From Diadophis punctatus similis (Eukaryota > Chordata > Lepidosauria > Squamata > Dipsadidae), in assembly GCA_023053685.1 (NCBI GenBank), contig JALIGW010000005.1, positions 56,100,242 to 56,164,241 on the forward strand: 64,000 nt of DNA, given 5' to 3'. Below the pieces are notes generated by a model. That model had not been told where the DNA came from. It made no database searches and worked only from the letters and a program-made list of their open reading frames with translations. This document shows positions 11,459-22,498 of this stretch, in pieces (positions within the stretch are counted from its first letter, which is position 1; the number at the start of each line of letters is the position of its first letter). The position numbers and the translations under genes were made by a program.

Positions 11459-12587
11459 TTAATATTTCGATAACCGCTATCGCCACCTCGGTAATGTTTC
11501 AGGTTATCATTTATTAGAACAAACTGTTGAGGGAGATCCACCTTACTTATTTGCTAATTTGTAGTTAAACCAGCTACAAACCCATGAATGAGTGATCTCT
11601 TGGAGCCTAAGGAACGTACATAATATTTGGGAGTAATATGAGGATCACATTGGCTGGGAGATTCATTAGGCCAGTCATGAGGAAAAATTTACCTGGTTTT
11701 TAAAGAATTTTGAGGACTTTTGTTGCTCATTAAAGTTATGATAAGCCTATTTTAGGGCTTATGCTAAAATTTTGATGAATGTGTTTCATTAGTATGCAAT
11801 AAAATGATACTATCAATTTTTAGCAATGAAGATCAGTGGAGACAGAGCCCCCCCACACACACACAAAGGACTACACGATGTGTGTCCCACTCTTTCAGGA
11901 ACTAAGGGGGCTTCATGAAAGGAATGTTTATATATACTTTCACACCTTCCACTTTTTGTACTTAGCAAAAGCATTTTATCGGATCATCATCTGGAAAGCA
12001 GCAGCATTTAAAATGAGTCAGTGCTAAAAATAATATGACAAAGAGAAGGTGTCTATGTCCCAGAGAGGGAAATAAAGAGAAAGGAGCCCAAGAAATATTA
12101 TGAAATGTTTCTTGAGAAATGCGAGGGTTGTTATGCAGCTCCACCCTGTGGCAAATATATGAATAACATGTGGCAGAGTTTCATGCATTTTTTTCAGGCC
12201 TACATCTAAATCTTCAAATTAATTCAAGCTAGCCATTGCATCTTGCTGGACTAGAAACAAGAGCATGGAGAATCTCCTGACCAAGGTAGCCATTGTTTAA
12301 GGGCATGATCTTTGAGGGAGAATTTCTTCTAACCCTCAAGAGAAACCATTTACTATTTCCTGATGACAAATGTCAGTAAAAACTTTTAAAGAGACGGCTC
12401 TTGATGTCAGGCCCTGTTAACTTTGGGGTTGTAAGAACTGAACCACAGCCCATCTGAAAGGCTCTACAGCTGAGAGGATCTAATATTTAAAAAAAAAGAA
12501 AAGAAGAAATACATTGAAGAGAAAGCTAAAAGCATAAGGAATAAAAACTAAAAGAAAAACAGAAAAGAAAGAAAAGACGTGATTAAT
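11459..12587. other. Non-coding spacer
   Basis: Up to about 12030 it matches 41435-42010. From 12030 to 12470 it is unlike the unit Y counterpart, which instead holds about 1 kb (42015-43020). After 12490 the two match again. No gene seen. Confidence 0.4.
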
Positions 12588-13317
12588 ATAAGGTGACCAG
12601 ACGTCCCGATTTTGGCGGGACACACCCGCTTTTTCGCCATTTGTCCCGCGTCCCGCCCGCCCTCTTAAAAAGTCCCAATTTTTTAAAACAATGCCCGACT
12701 AGGGCATTCTTTCAAAAAATCGGGCCTGCAGGCACTCGAGGACGGCCAGGTTGGGCAGCAGCAGCAGGCCCTCTCAAAACGGGACGTCTGGTCACCTACG
12801 AGCTTCAATTGAGATGCTGCTGAAGGCGAGGGCGGGAAAAAGTCCCTCGCGCGACGTCATCACCCCGCGCCGGATGTGAAGCGCAGGCCCGACGGCCAGC
12901 TTCCGGGCGCTCCGTCCTCCGGCGAGTGGGTCGCGTTGAAGCAGCGGCCGCGGTGCCAGGGCCGTGAGGGAAGGTGAGGCCGATGCCCGGCTGGGCCATG
13001 CTCCGCTTCTCGCAGCCTTCAAGGACGTTTGCGAGGTCAGCGGGCAGCGCGGGACCCCCGGGCGGGCGGGGGGGGGAGGGAGGAGGAGAGCTCCCCTTCG
13101 CAAGCCAGCCCAAGCCACTGCCGGCTTCCGAAGGGGAGGTGGGAGGCGAGGAAAGGCCTCCCGCCTCCCCCCCCCACCTGGATGCCGTCATTAGCCGTCT
13201 TTTGCCCTCTGCGCATGCGTAGCGTTCTGCGCATGCGCAGAGGGCAAAACTCAAATTGCGGCCCCGCCCCCCGTGCCCCCCATGTCCCGCTTAAAAAAAA
13301 AAAATCTGGTCACTTTA
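12588..13317. mobile_element. GC-rich non-autonomous DNA transposon (hAT-like)
   Basis: Imperfect inverted ends TAAGGTGACCAGA and (as reverse complement) TAAAGTGACCAGA, flanked by a GATTAAT duplication (12581-12587 and 13318-13324). The unit Y site (43128-43136) has a single copy and no element. The interior is strongly GC- and CpG-rich in an AT-rich region and holds the palindrome ctgcgcatgcgcag near 13230. The open frames inside are composition artefacts. Confidence 0.8.
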
Positions 13318-13324
13318 GATTAAT

Positions 13325-14640
13325 AGCTTCTGATCTTGTAAACTACTCTAAACAGTGATAAGTACAATGTTACTTCTTAATCTATGGTTGCAATTTTATT
13401 CTCTTCTTTCTATATTCTATTTTGTCTAATCGTCAAAATCGTAAATCATGCTTGCAGTCATCTTGTAGGGGAGATGTGCATTTTTTTCCTGTTTCATGCA
13501 AAAAGTCTATAATGGGTTTCCAGTCAGCACCTAATGTAGATATTTTCTCTAATCACAGAAATCAGTTTGGTCATTTTCTGCAAGTTCAATCATCTTCACC
13601 AATCATTCCTCCATTATGGGAGACTGAATCTTTCCTTCTTTGCAGGTTGAATAATCTTGCTGCAAATGTTATGTATAAAAATAATGTTCTATGAATTTTT
13701 TCCAACAGTTTGTCTATCAATTCCCTCCCAAATTGTCTGGTTTCAATTGTATGTTAATCTTTAAAATCCTTGGAATTAATGCATCTATGGATTTTTTGCT
13801 AGTCCACCCAACAAGGTCCTTTTTGGTGTTCAAATTTCCAACATAAATTCATACATTCTAGACAATTTCTCTGGTGACATAAACCAAAGTTACATTATAT
13901 TATAAAAATTCCCCTTAGAATTATAATGTACTATGTATATAAATTTCAGTCCTTTCAACCCCATATTTTTTCATTATCCTATCTGTACATTATAACCAAG
14001 ATTTTAGCCCACTCTGCATACATTCTTTTCCTTGTTCTACATTTGTTTTAAATGTTTACGATTATACATTTTAGCAATAACATGTTCATCATTATAAACA
14101 ATTCCATTTAAAACTCAGTTTTACAATGTTCAAAAACATGAATTATTTTATCTACTATAAATTTTTAAATTTAAAAAGAAAAACATTACCAAGTATATAT
14201 TTCTGCCACCATAAGTTCTCTTATTTTTATCTTACATTCCTATTAACAATATTCTAATATTTCACAACCAGTTAGTATTTTGTGTTTGATTATCATTTTT
14301 CATCATTTCCATAAGATGGTTCTTATGCTGAAAAAAGTTGTTTTGAGCACAATCTGGACTTATATTTATTCCACATTGTCAGAATGGTACACCTAACCCC
14401 TTTTCAAAATCTGTATTAGCTCTATTTTTATGTTACCATGCAACCCAAAGATCAGGTTGCATCCTTCTAACTCCAAAAGTCTTCTATTTCTTAGAAAAAT
14501 CCACTCTTTCATCAAAGCCAAACAACCAGTTGCAAAATACAAGTTCAACACAAGTATTCCCACAGATAATAAAAGAAAATATTTGTAGAGAATTCCATGC
14601 TACCACACTTTCCTGAACATAGTGATCTAATAATCCAGCA
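13325..14640 (-). pseudogene. L1 ORF2 C-terminal remnant
   Basis: On the minus strand, broken frames give L1-like ORF2 C-terminal pieces: a cysteine-rich segment near 13860, then RELIDKLLEKIH (about 13700), ITFAARLFNLQRRKDS (about 13660-13620) and a terminal ISVIRENISTLGADWKPII segment (about 13560-13500). A 3' UTR-like AT-rich end follows. Many stops and shifts. The same remnant is at 43131-44470, so it predates the duplication. Confidence 0.6.
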
Positions 14641-14795
14641 AAAATGTTCATTAATGCTGCAGAAGAAGAAGAAGAGAGGAGAGAAAAGGAACATTGTAAA
14701 AGACTAGTGAGGAAAGTAACTCCTCAGTATTGACACCTATAATATACATTCATTGTTTGTTTCCAATTTCCAAGTCACCTGTCAAAAAGAAGGCA

Positions 14796-15080
14796 TTAGA
14801 AAATTGTCACGTTTTGAAAACCCTCATAAGTGAAAGGAGGAAAAATGGGCGAACATGAAGCTATTTTTGCCAGACATGCAAGTTGGTTGACCTCACAGGA
14901 AGTGGGGTCCTGCAGGTGGTTGATATAAACACTGTCTGGAGAATACATGGAAGGGTCATCCTCAAAATAATTGTATGGTCTCAAGAAGAAACCAACCACA
15001 TTCCCAAGGGTTGCAGTAGTGGGTACGTCCTCAGAATGCGGAATATGGAGAAAACCAGCACTGATCCAGGCAACCAGATC
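14796..15080 (-). CDS. AOC3-like: Amine oxidase gene B, exon 4 (C-terminal)
   Basis: Last coding exon, 94 residues plus TAA. The acceptor is ttcctttcatag/GATCTG, phase 0. It begins [18 protein letters not shown]; the first His of LHIPH (residue 676 of the 758-residue product) is the third copper ligand, equivalent to His684 of human AOC3. [11 protein letters not shown] and the terminal Cys pair region ([13 protein letters not shown]) match the family. Differs from gene A exon 4 at four positions. The 3' UTR runs towards the L1 remnant; no convincing polyadenylation signal was fixed. Confidence 0.95.
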   Translation of the reverse strand, partial: DLVAWISAGFLHIPHSEDVPTTATLGNVVGFFLRPYNYFEDDPSMYSPDSVYINHLQDPTSCEVNQLACLAKIASCSPIFPPFTYEGFQNVTIF

Positions 15081-15541
15081 CTATGAAAGGAAAAGGGGCA
15101 ATATCATTGTGGTATCTTAGATACAACATCTACTAAATAGAAAATGACAGGGGAGCATATTCAGAGAAACCAAGCTTATTAATTAAAGCAGCAGATGTAG
15201 TAAAATCTGGGATAATCTGACAGCATAATTTGATGCTTGCCTACTCAGAATTTGGGATATGTAGAAATGGAAAACTGGGAGTACAAAATTGTTAGCAAAA
15301 ACCTTTTATCCATTCAGCAAAATTTTATTAGTCATGGTATTAAAAAGCGATTAAAAAACAAATGCAAACAGGAAGGCATAAATCCCATGCATACAAGTTT
15401 GACTCAGTGTATTTTCCGAGGTCACATTACCTCAGCTAACAAGAATACAAACAGGAAAACTGAGGACTGATACAGGAAAATTTAAGTTGTCCTCTGAGTA
15501 GACATTTGAAAGATCACTAAGTCCATTTTTTTCCTTAAGGG

Positions 15542-16104
15542 AATGTGCTTCTCAAATAGTGGGGTGGGCCCCCCTGGGGGAGCGCGGAGCAATGCCAGGG
15601 GGGCGCATGACCCCGGGGAACGTCCTTTTTGCCGCAGGGAGTAGGGTTTTTTTGCACTGAAGAATAGCACACAGCACAGAGCAGGAGATATGAAGTGCAG
15701 ATAACAAACCCTTAAGAGACACCATGGAAAAATATTTAACAGGGAGGAAAAGAAAGGAGGAGACGGAGATAATGAGACCAATGTAAGTCTCCTGAAAGCT
15801 CAGGCGAGGAACTATGATGAAGCATATGTAGCGCTTGACTTCACTGTGACTACAGTGAGAGACGAGGAAAGAATGGTATGTTTACTGTGTCTAAAAATGT
15901 TGACAGTGGACAGCATGAAGCCAAATAAATTAAGGCATCACTTAAGCACATTACACCCCAGTCACGCTGATAAGCCGCTTGAGTTTTTCAGCGCAAACGT
16001 GCCAAATATTGCAAACAATCGTCCCGGCAGAGAGTTGGGGGGGGGGCACGAAATGTTTACTTCTTCCTGGGGGGGTCGTAACAGAAAATAATTGAGAAGC
16101 ACTG
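15542..16104 (+). mobile_element. hAT element with BED zinc-finger remnant, in gene B intron 3
   Basis: Same family as 9473-10232 (tgcttctcaaatagtggg at the left, aattgagaagcactg at the right). A ccttaaggg copy stands on each side (15533-15541 and 16105-16113), while gene A has one (about 45350). Frame 15846-16040 encodes a BED-type zinc finger typical of the N terminus of Charlie-like hAT transposases: VCLLCLKML, then NKLRHHLSTLHP and KPLEFF. The catalytic part is missing, so the element is a deletion derivative that kept an N-terminal piece. Confidence 0.88.
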
Positions 16105-16311
16105 CCTTAAGGGAATGTGCTTCTAAAACCTTTAACAGCATTAGCCTACTTCCGGAGTAAGCTTCAGGTGACAGTCCAACAGGCTACCTTCCTATTCTGA
16201 TGTCTTCCAAATATGTTTGAGTCCAATTTCAATGCATTTGGACAGCAACCAGATTGTGGGATAATCACCTGCAAGGTGCTTCAGTGCTAGGTGGGGTCTA
16301 TCTTTACTTAC

Positions 16312-16441
16312 CTCATTGACAATGCTCTCGTTGTTTATGAAGTCAGCAAAGGCCACTGGAGGATTCCATGGGTCAACCTGATTGTAGACAGTGGTGCTGA
16401 AAGGTTCATTTTCCTTCCTCTTGGTAACAGCCAGCTTATAA
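16312..16441 (-). CDS. AOC3-like: Amine oxidase gene B, exon 3
   Basis: 130 bases: one base completing Arg plus 43 codons, [10 protein letters not shown] to NNESIVNE. Acceptor ccttataag/TTATAAG, donor GTCAATGAG/gtaagt. Encodes the part of the catalytic domain with [19 protein letters not shown], typical of AOC3. Translation identical to gene A exon 3. Confidence 0.95.
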
Positions 16442-17483
16442 CTTATAAGGCAAAACAAGAAGAGTTGCAGAGATTGAGGTTTATTAATTATTATGTTTCT
16501 TCTTAAAGATAGTAAGAGTTTATGGTTCCAGGAATAAGTCTTGAAGGGCAATGTAATGGCAAGTTTCCATTCCGTGTTATAATTGTTATAATTTATTATA
16601 AAAGAACATTTTATAATCAGCACCTCAAATTAGGCCCAGACGTGCAAGTGTAAACATTTATAATAACAAGGCTTGGATTCTTTAACTATTCAATCAGAGC
16701 AATTTGAAAGACACAGTCAGGTTTTTCTACTCCAGATATGGCTATAGCTGGAATAATAGGATGAGTTTAAAAATGCATTTCACAATTCTATCTTTAATTT
16801 ATGTTGTTTACATTTACTAAAAGTCAACCTCTCAATAGTTTTTGTCTAAATTTAAAGTTACTACCATAAATGTCAAAACCTATCTGATTCGGGGCTTTCT
16901 TGGTCACTTTGGGACAGGTTGGAATAAATGAAAGATTGTAAGATCCATTTTGCTAGAGAGTATTATCCTCCAATTATCTCTAGCATTTGTCTTAGATCAA
17001 GCTGAAGAAGAGCTCTCAGACCGAGGATCATTTCCTAAAAATAGAACATTATAATACTATTCTTCCAAACGTGATTGCAGATCAAAGCCCAAATATACAA
17101 AATTTGTCAAAGGAACTGTTTCTTACTACACAATCCAGTAGTGAATTGTTAATAAAACCAAGTTCCAGGGACTTAAATGTCCTGTCATGATTAATAGTGA
17201 GAAATGTGAGCTTGAAGAAATTCTGCAGAGTTTGGATAGCACTTTCTTCCTTTATATTTCTATTGTTATGTCTTGGGACTGGAAGTGTCTTCTTTAGCAA
17301 AATTTGGGCATTATCACTTTTTAAACACTTCCAGTGTCAGCCTTGAAGCTGACCTGACTGAAGCCATTTTTAATTGCTTTGGTGTTGCCACAGTGGAGCT
17401 GAGGGATAGGGAGGGGGAAATTGAGATAGAGGGGAACCTGAGGCCAAAACAACATATTTTCTCTTGGTAACCAAGGAGATTCT
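16442..17483 (-). other. Gene B intron 2, 3' part
   Basis: Non-coding; matches 45682-46752 of gene A. No repeat recognised beyond the foldback element that follows. Confidence 0.5.
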
Positions 17484-17656
17484 CACACCTGGTTGGAGGA
17501 AGGCAGAGTGATGCTATCTGGCTGCCAGCCCGTACTGTGATTGGACCATGTTATTGATTGTTTGGAGAAAGTAGAAAAACTTTCAACCACATGGTCCAAT
17601 CACAGTAAGGACTGGCAGCTGGGAAGCATCACTCCGCCTTCCTCTGACCAGGTGTG
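17484..17656. repeat. Long inverted repeat (foldback MITE) in intron 2
   Basis: The left arm begins CACACCTGGTTGGAGGAAGG and the right arm ends with its near complement (cttcctctgaccaggtgtg). Arms of about 80 bases contain gtgattggacca and surround a short loop at about 17565. The same element is at 46753-46925 in gene A. It stands about 190 bases downstream of the exon 2 donor. Superfamily not determined. Confidence 0.85.
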
Positions 17657-17845
17657 AAAAATGTCCTTGGACAGAGACATCCAGTATCACATCATCTACA
17701 ATTGGCTAAAGAAAAGCAGAGAGATGGTAATATAGATTTCTTTAAGATTAAAATTGGTAATTCCTGCCTATCTTATTCAAGGTGCTGAAACCGAAAGACA
17801 TGGATGAATCCATTTTAATTTTACACTTAGAAATCAGTCACTTAC

Positions 17846-18131
17846 CGACCCCAGCTTAGGCCTGGCTCCATTGGATCTGACTCTGGCAAATGGTCTCCAG
17901 AAAAGCTGACCATCTGGATCCGATAGCCATGCTCATGGCCCCACTTATTGGTGCAGTTGGACGCAAAATAAATGTATCTGGGCATATCATCATAGAGACG
18001 GAATGCCGCTTCGTTCTCGGTGTCCAAAACTTTCCTAACTATTTTCATTCGATTGATCTTATTTTCTGGGCTCCAAGGAGCCTGCAAGGTCTCAAAAGCC
18101 ATGTCATTGCCAACCAGGGTATTTTTCACAC
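17846..18131 (-). CDS. AOC3-like: Amine oxidase gene B, exon 2
   Basis: 286 bases from acceptor ttctttctgag/GTGTGAAAAAT to donor GGGGTCG/gtaagt. Encodes GVKNTLVGNDMAFE, then PWSPENKINRMKIVRK, MPRYIYFASNCTNKWGHEHG and ends LSWGR. Joins exon 1 in phase 1 and exon 3 in phase 2. Contains one possible N-glycosylation site (NCT). Translation identical to gene A exon 2. Confidence 0.96.
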
Positions 18132-18642
18132 CTCAGAAAGAAAACAAGTAGAACAATCAGTACTTGGAGTAGCTGTTGATAAATGAAAACATTCTGGTTG
18201 CATTTTCAGTTTCTTAAAATCAAATTGTTTATACAATAAATGTTTGTTGACAAAGGGATGAAATTGTTATGTGTATGCATAATTAATTTTCCAGACTTAA
18301 TATGATCCAAGTATGTCAGTGTAAAAAAATCACTGCAAATATTAATAAACAAAAAAAATACAAAAATGATAAAGCTGAATTAAAGATTTGGCATAACTGA
18401 AATATTTCAAGTAATAGTTTAGTGGAACAAACCATTCTATGAGGTTATTCAGTCTCCTTTATTTATTTGCTAATATGTACTTGAAACAAGGTGGGAAAAT
18501 ATTAGCTTCCCATCTTTTAAATATATATTTGCAAGCTAGGTAACACAATCTCACACCTTTCCATGACAATGCCTTTGTATATTAGCAAAGAGGGTTTTTT
18601 GCACATTCATAATCTCTACTTGGAAGGAACCTTGCCTTGAAT
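18132..18642 (-). other. Gene B intron 1, exon 2 proximal part
   Basis: Non-coding; matches 47401-47915. AT-rich, nothing recognised. Confidence 0.4.
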
Positions 18643-19805
18643 TTAATTCAGGACCATTATGTTGTTGTTATTATAGTTTGTCACATAGTCAGCCAGATGT
18701 TGAGACTGCATTTGGCATTTTTGTCTACCTATTGAGTCCTTTCCAAGTACCTGGCATAAGTATATCTGGATATTTGATGGTGTTACAGATATCATTGGAT
18801 GGAAGCTGTTCTGAGTGAAGCTACTTTTTGCAATTAATTGATAATTTGTCAATGCCTATCATTTTCAAGTGATGCTCTAGTTGTTTTGGGATTGCACCCA
18901 AAGCGCCAATGACTATTGGGACTACCTTTGCTTGCTTCTTTCACAATTGTTCTATTTCTATCTGTATTTAGTGATCTTCTCCAGTTCATTCTCTTCTATT
19001 CTGCTGTCTCCAGATATTACAATGTCCAGACTTTGTGGTCTTTCTTACTACAATTGTTAATTCTGGGGTGTCATGTGACAGGTACCTGTCTAGTTGAATT
19101 CTAAAGTCCCAGAGCAAGTTAGCTTGTTCATTTCCTATGACTTTCTCTATTTTATGTCCCACCAGTTCTTGCTTGCAGGCAAATGATATTTCTTGCAGAT
19201 CTTCCAATGTAGTATTGTTGCTACTTTGTCCTGCTGTTGCTTGTAGTCAGACTAAGTGATCTTCCTGCAGCAGCTAACCAGGTGGTCTGCTGTTTCTTCA
19301 GCTTCTTTGCAGAGACGGTATTTGCTGTCAGTTGCTGTCTTCTCAATTCTGGCTTTGTACACATTTGTTTTTGAGGCTTGCTCTTGTGCAGCCAGAATTA
19401 GTCCCCAGGTCTCTTTCTTCAACTTTCTTGCTCTTAGCCATTTGACAGGTCCTGTTATCTGTTTTCCCTGCTATCTTTTTAAGGTATTGGCCATGTAATG
19501 CTTTGTCTTCCCATACCTCCTTTGTCTTCTTCATTTGATCTTTTTTGTAGGCCTGTTTTGTCTCTTCAGTATTCAGTATGCAGAGTAAACAGAGAAGACT
19601 AGAGTAGTATACTCTACCTATCAAGGATAATGGGTGGGTGTGAAATGTTGCAAGTGCATCAACACTGTACTTGCAACAGAAGAAGAAAAAAGAGCATTGG
19701 AAAAATATATGAAGGACAGCAATGAAAATGCACTGAAGCCAGTATACCAGGAAGGCTTACTGACTAGTGGAAAGACCAAACTGGCCCTACAAGAAAGATA
19801 AAATG
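18643..19805 (-). mobile_element. R4/Dong-like LINE fragment with inverted 5' end
   Basis: On the minus strand from about 19600 down to 18643, broken frames give the C-terminal part of an R2/R4-type LINE protein: EVWEDKALHGQYLKKI, a Cys/His segment, then LLWDFRIQLDRYLSH and TPELTIV, resembling the restriction-like endonuclease region, and QLEHHLKMIGI-like sequence. From 19650 to 19802 the coding direction flips: the plus strand gives EEEKRALEKYMKDSNENALK, which belongs upstream of the minus-strand part. This is the layout of twin-primed 5' inversion. Shared with 47916-49095, so older than the duplication. The family name is inferred from remembered protein patterns. Confidence 0.65.
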
Positions 19806-20255
19806 AGAACAGAATTCAAACAGGCAGACACCTGTCACTTAACACCCCAGCCTTAGCAAGCCTTTTTGAAACTCATTGTGACATTCAAATCCAAATATTT
19901 TTGCTAGCATGCAGCACATGACTCAGTGTACTATTGAAGACACAGGATTGTATATAATATTTTAGTGTATATAACACATCTGGGAGAAACCCGAATCTGA
20001 AGTCCCAGAGGTTTCTCCACCCAGTTGAAAGTTCAAGCCCTTGTCCCCACACCCCAAGTCCATCACTTTGACCAATCTTCATCTGCCAACTTGGCAGCAA
20101 CTCCCATCTCCTTCTGTGCAGGTGCAGAAGTGCAAATACAAAGGATGACCTTGACCATCTAGAAGGAATTTGTTATGGCTACATGCAGACATCCCTCATG
20201 CAACTACCCCTCCCAAATTCCCACAGCTAAGAATACATGTTAAAATAGCATAAAG
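19806..20255. other. Unassigned repeat-like sequence in intron 1
   Basis: Matches 49096-49545. Possibly part of an LTR element (short terminal TG/CA and gcatgtagccataaca motif on the minus strand), but no boundaries could be fixed. Confidence 0.3.
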
Positions 20256-21130
20256 TGTGGCAGGCCAAAGATCCCAACTAAAATGCATTCGGCCTGACAA
20301 CGACGACCCTAACTCGCTCCATATGCTTTGAACAAATAGATGGGACACTGATAGGCGGAGCCCTAGCCACACTAGTCACCAAACTCATTCGGCTGGAAAT
20401 GGGACGTCACCAAGAGCTCTGTTCTGACCCAGCTGCCGGATCAAGGAACACAGCACAGCGTCCGAACAAACCTTGTTTAATATTCACAAACTACTAATTA
20501 ATTGTCTTAGCAGTTGTTTGTAAAGTCAATGAAATAATAAAGTAGTTTTTTTGGAGCAACAGCTGTTAATTAACCTTCTTAACAGCCGGCAATAGTCCAA
20601 TCAACAGGAGACAAAAGTCCAATGAAGAGGTTGTCTGATAACATCACACTATCTTACTATTGATGGCAAAATGCCCAGGAGCAATTTGCAGGAAAATTGA
20701 CATCTTCCAAACATGAGCCGAACAGGAGCTTTGAAGTCAAAAGACACAACGGAATGAACAGAGTTGTTTCCTGCAAATTGGTCAGTCCTTTTCCTCACTT
20801 AAATAGGCTATGGGAGTGCCAATTAACCCTAAGCCTAACTGCCGAGTAGACCTTCTCCTTAGGAGCCACTCCTGCCTTTTGGCAGCTCTGCGTGCACGCG
20901 CATTGAGGACAGGCTCCTCCTCTTCTTCGTCTTTGTCTTCTGCCCTCATGATAGCATCTGGAGGTTCTGAAGGCCCTGGCTGAATCTCTGCCTCTGGCAC
21001 CAAGTCTTCTCCAGCCTCCTCACTGTCAGACTCTGGCACCAGCTGCACAGGCAGATGGCGAATCACCATACCAGCCTCCCCGCTGTCTGAATCAGCTACC
21101 AGCTGTAAAGGCCGCTGGCGGGCCACAACA
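20256..21130 (-). mobile_element. LTR, minus strand (about 875 bases)
   Basis: Read on the minus strand it starts TGTTGTGGCCCGCCAG and ends TTTGGCCTGCCACA, has a TATTTAAG promoter-like box (about 20803) and an AATATTAAAC region further on. An acidic open frame (21126-20782, rich in DSDSEEAG and EDEEEE runs) lies at its start. The copy at 49546-50425 has this frame disrupted, arguing against a conserved protein. No matching target duplication was seen, so solo LTR status is not proven. Confidence 0.5.
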
Positions 21131-22394
21131 AGCTCATCCGATTCGTAGTAGCCCCCAAGATGGCAGAATTGATCATATTGGGCCTCACTTGGCTAGACAA
21201 GTGGGGACCTACTATTACATGGGAGGATGGCTACCGAAAAATAAAGATAGGCATCGGCCTCTTACCGCCAATTCCACCCAATAGCTGCCAACAAGCAATG
21301 AATGCCAGTGGGCCCCGCCAGTTGGAAACAGCTGCAGCTGCCACAGAAATGCCCCCAGACTGTCCCCAGGTCCCCAAAGAGTACCAAGACCTGGTCGGCG
21401 CCTTCAGCGAGGAAGATTGCAATGTTCTCCCTCTTCACTGCCCAACTGACTGCGCAATTGAAATTGAACCAGGGCTAAACTACCAAAACCAAAGATGTAT
21501 TCTATGACCCTGAAAGAGATGGCCGAGCTGAGAAAATACATCGATGCCAACCTCGCTATGGGTTTCATCCAACCCGCAAAATTCAAAGTAGAAGCCTCCG
21601 TACTATTTAAGGAGAAAAGATGTGGGGGTTAGACTTTGTGTGGATTTTCGCAGAATTAACTAGACCAGTGATGGCGAACCTATGGCACGGGTGCCACAGG
21701 TGGCACTCCTAGCCATACCTGCCGGCACGCGAGCTGTTGCCTAGCTCAGCACCAGCGCGCATGTGCATGCCGGCCAGCTGATTTTTGGCTCGCACGGAGG
21801 CTCTGGGAGGGCATTTTCGGCTTCTGGAGGGCCTCCGAGGGGACGAGGGAGGGCATTTTTGCCCTCCCCAGGCTCCAGGGAAGCCTCTGGAGCCTGGGGA
21901 GGGCAAAAAATGGACCTACCGGGCCCACCAGAAGTTGGGAAATGGGCCATTTCTGGCCTCCAGAGGGCCTCCGGGGGAGCGGGGGAGGCCGTTTTCGCCC
22001 TCCCCAGGCATTGAATTATGGGTGTGGGCACTCGCGCCTGTGCGATAGCGCGCGCGCATGCACTTTCGGCACCCAAGGAAAAAAAGGTTCGCCATCACTG
22101 AACTAGACTGACAGAAAACATTTGAAAAATTAAAGAGTCTTTTCGCGAAGACCAATTCTTCAGCATCCCGACCCTGAAAAGCAGTTTATTGTTCAAGCCA
22201 ATGCCAACCCTCAGGGTTGGCTATTGCCCTGCACTTACGTGTCCAAGAAACTGACTGACACTGAGCAGCGATGGGTGATTTGGAAGAAGGAAGCCTTTGC
22301 AGTTCAATGGGCGCTTCTCTTGTGGAGACACTTCCTAGAGGGAGCCAAGGTGCCTTTCGAGGTATGCACTGATCATAAGAACCTCGAAGCCTAA
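21131..22394 (+). pseudogene. Ty3/Gypsy pol fragment: protease end, RT start, RNase H
   Basis: ILGLTWLDKWGPTITWEDG is the end of the protease region; PKEYQDLVGAFSEEDCNVLP and EMAELRKYIDANLAMGFIQP begin the RT; VDFRRIN follows. The RT palm is deleted: the next recognisable part is FEKLKSLF, then VSKKLTDTEQRWVIWKKEAF of RNase H up to DHKNLEA, where an L1 cuts in. A hAT element interrupts it at 21666-22100. Several stops and shifts. The element continues at 29232. Confidence 0.8.
21666..22100. mobile_element. hAT non-autonomous element
   Basis: Ends CAGTGATGGCGAACCTATGG and, reversed, CAGTGATGGCGAACCTTTTT, flanked by a perfect AACTAGAC duplication (21658-21665 and 22101-22108). GC-rich interior with alternating CpG runs. 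Same family as 58620-59134 and 63456-63851. Confidence 0.95.
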
Positions 22395-22498
22395 TTGATT
22401 GGATATTTGATTAAAGTGGGTAACTTTGTAATAGTTTAAAAGTTTGGCAATCTGAAGCTTAAAACATATAATAAATTAGAGTGAATAAGTCTTGATGA

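Noticed and set aside
12792..13358. Several overlapping 60-150 codon frames, rich in Pro, Gly and Arg
   Set aside because: All fall in one GC-rich transposon and are absent from the otherwise matching unit Y; composition alone explains them.
16291..16506. Plus-strand frame of 71 codons (also 45531-45746)
   Set aside because: It is the antisense of amine oxidase exon 3 and has no own signals.
17645..17662. aggtgtgaaaaatg on the plus strand, identical to the start of exon 2 (AG/GTGTGAAAAAT)
   Set aside because: Opposite strand to the gene, no homology beyond 13 bases and part of the foldback end; coincidence is the simplest reading.
20782..21126. Acidic 114-codon minus-strand frame
   Set aside because: It lies in an LTR-like repeat and is broken in the second copy at 50.1-50.4 kb, so no conserved gene is supported.
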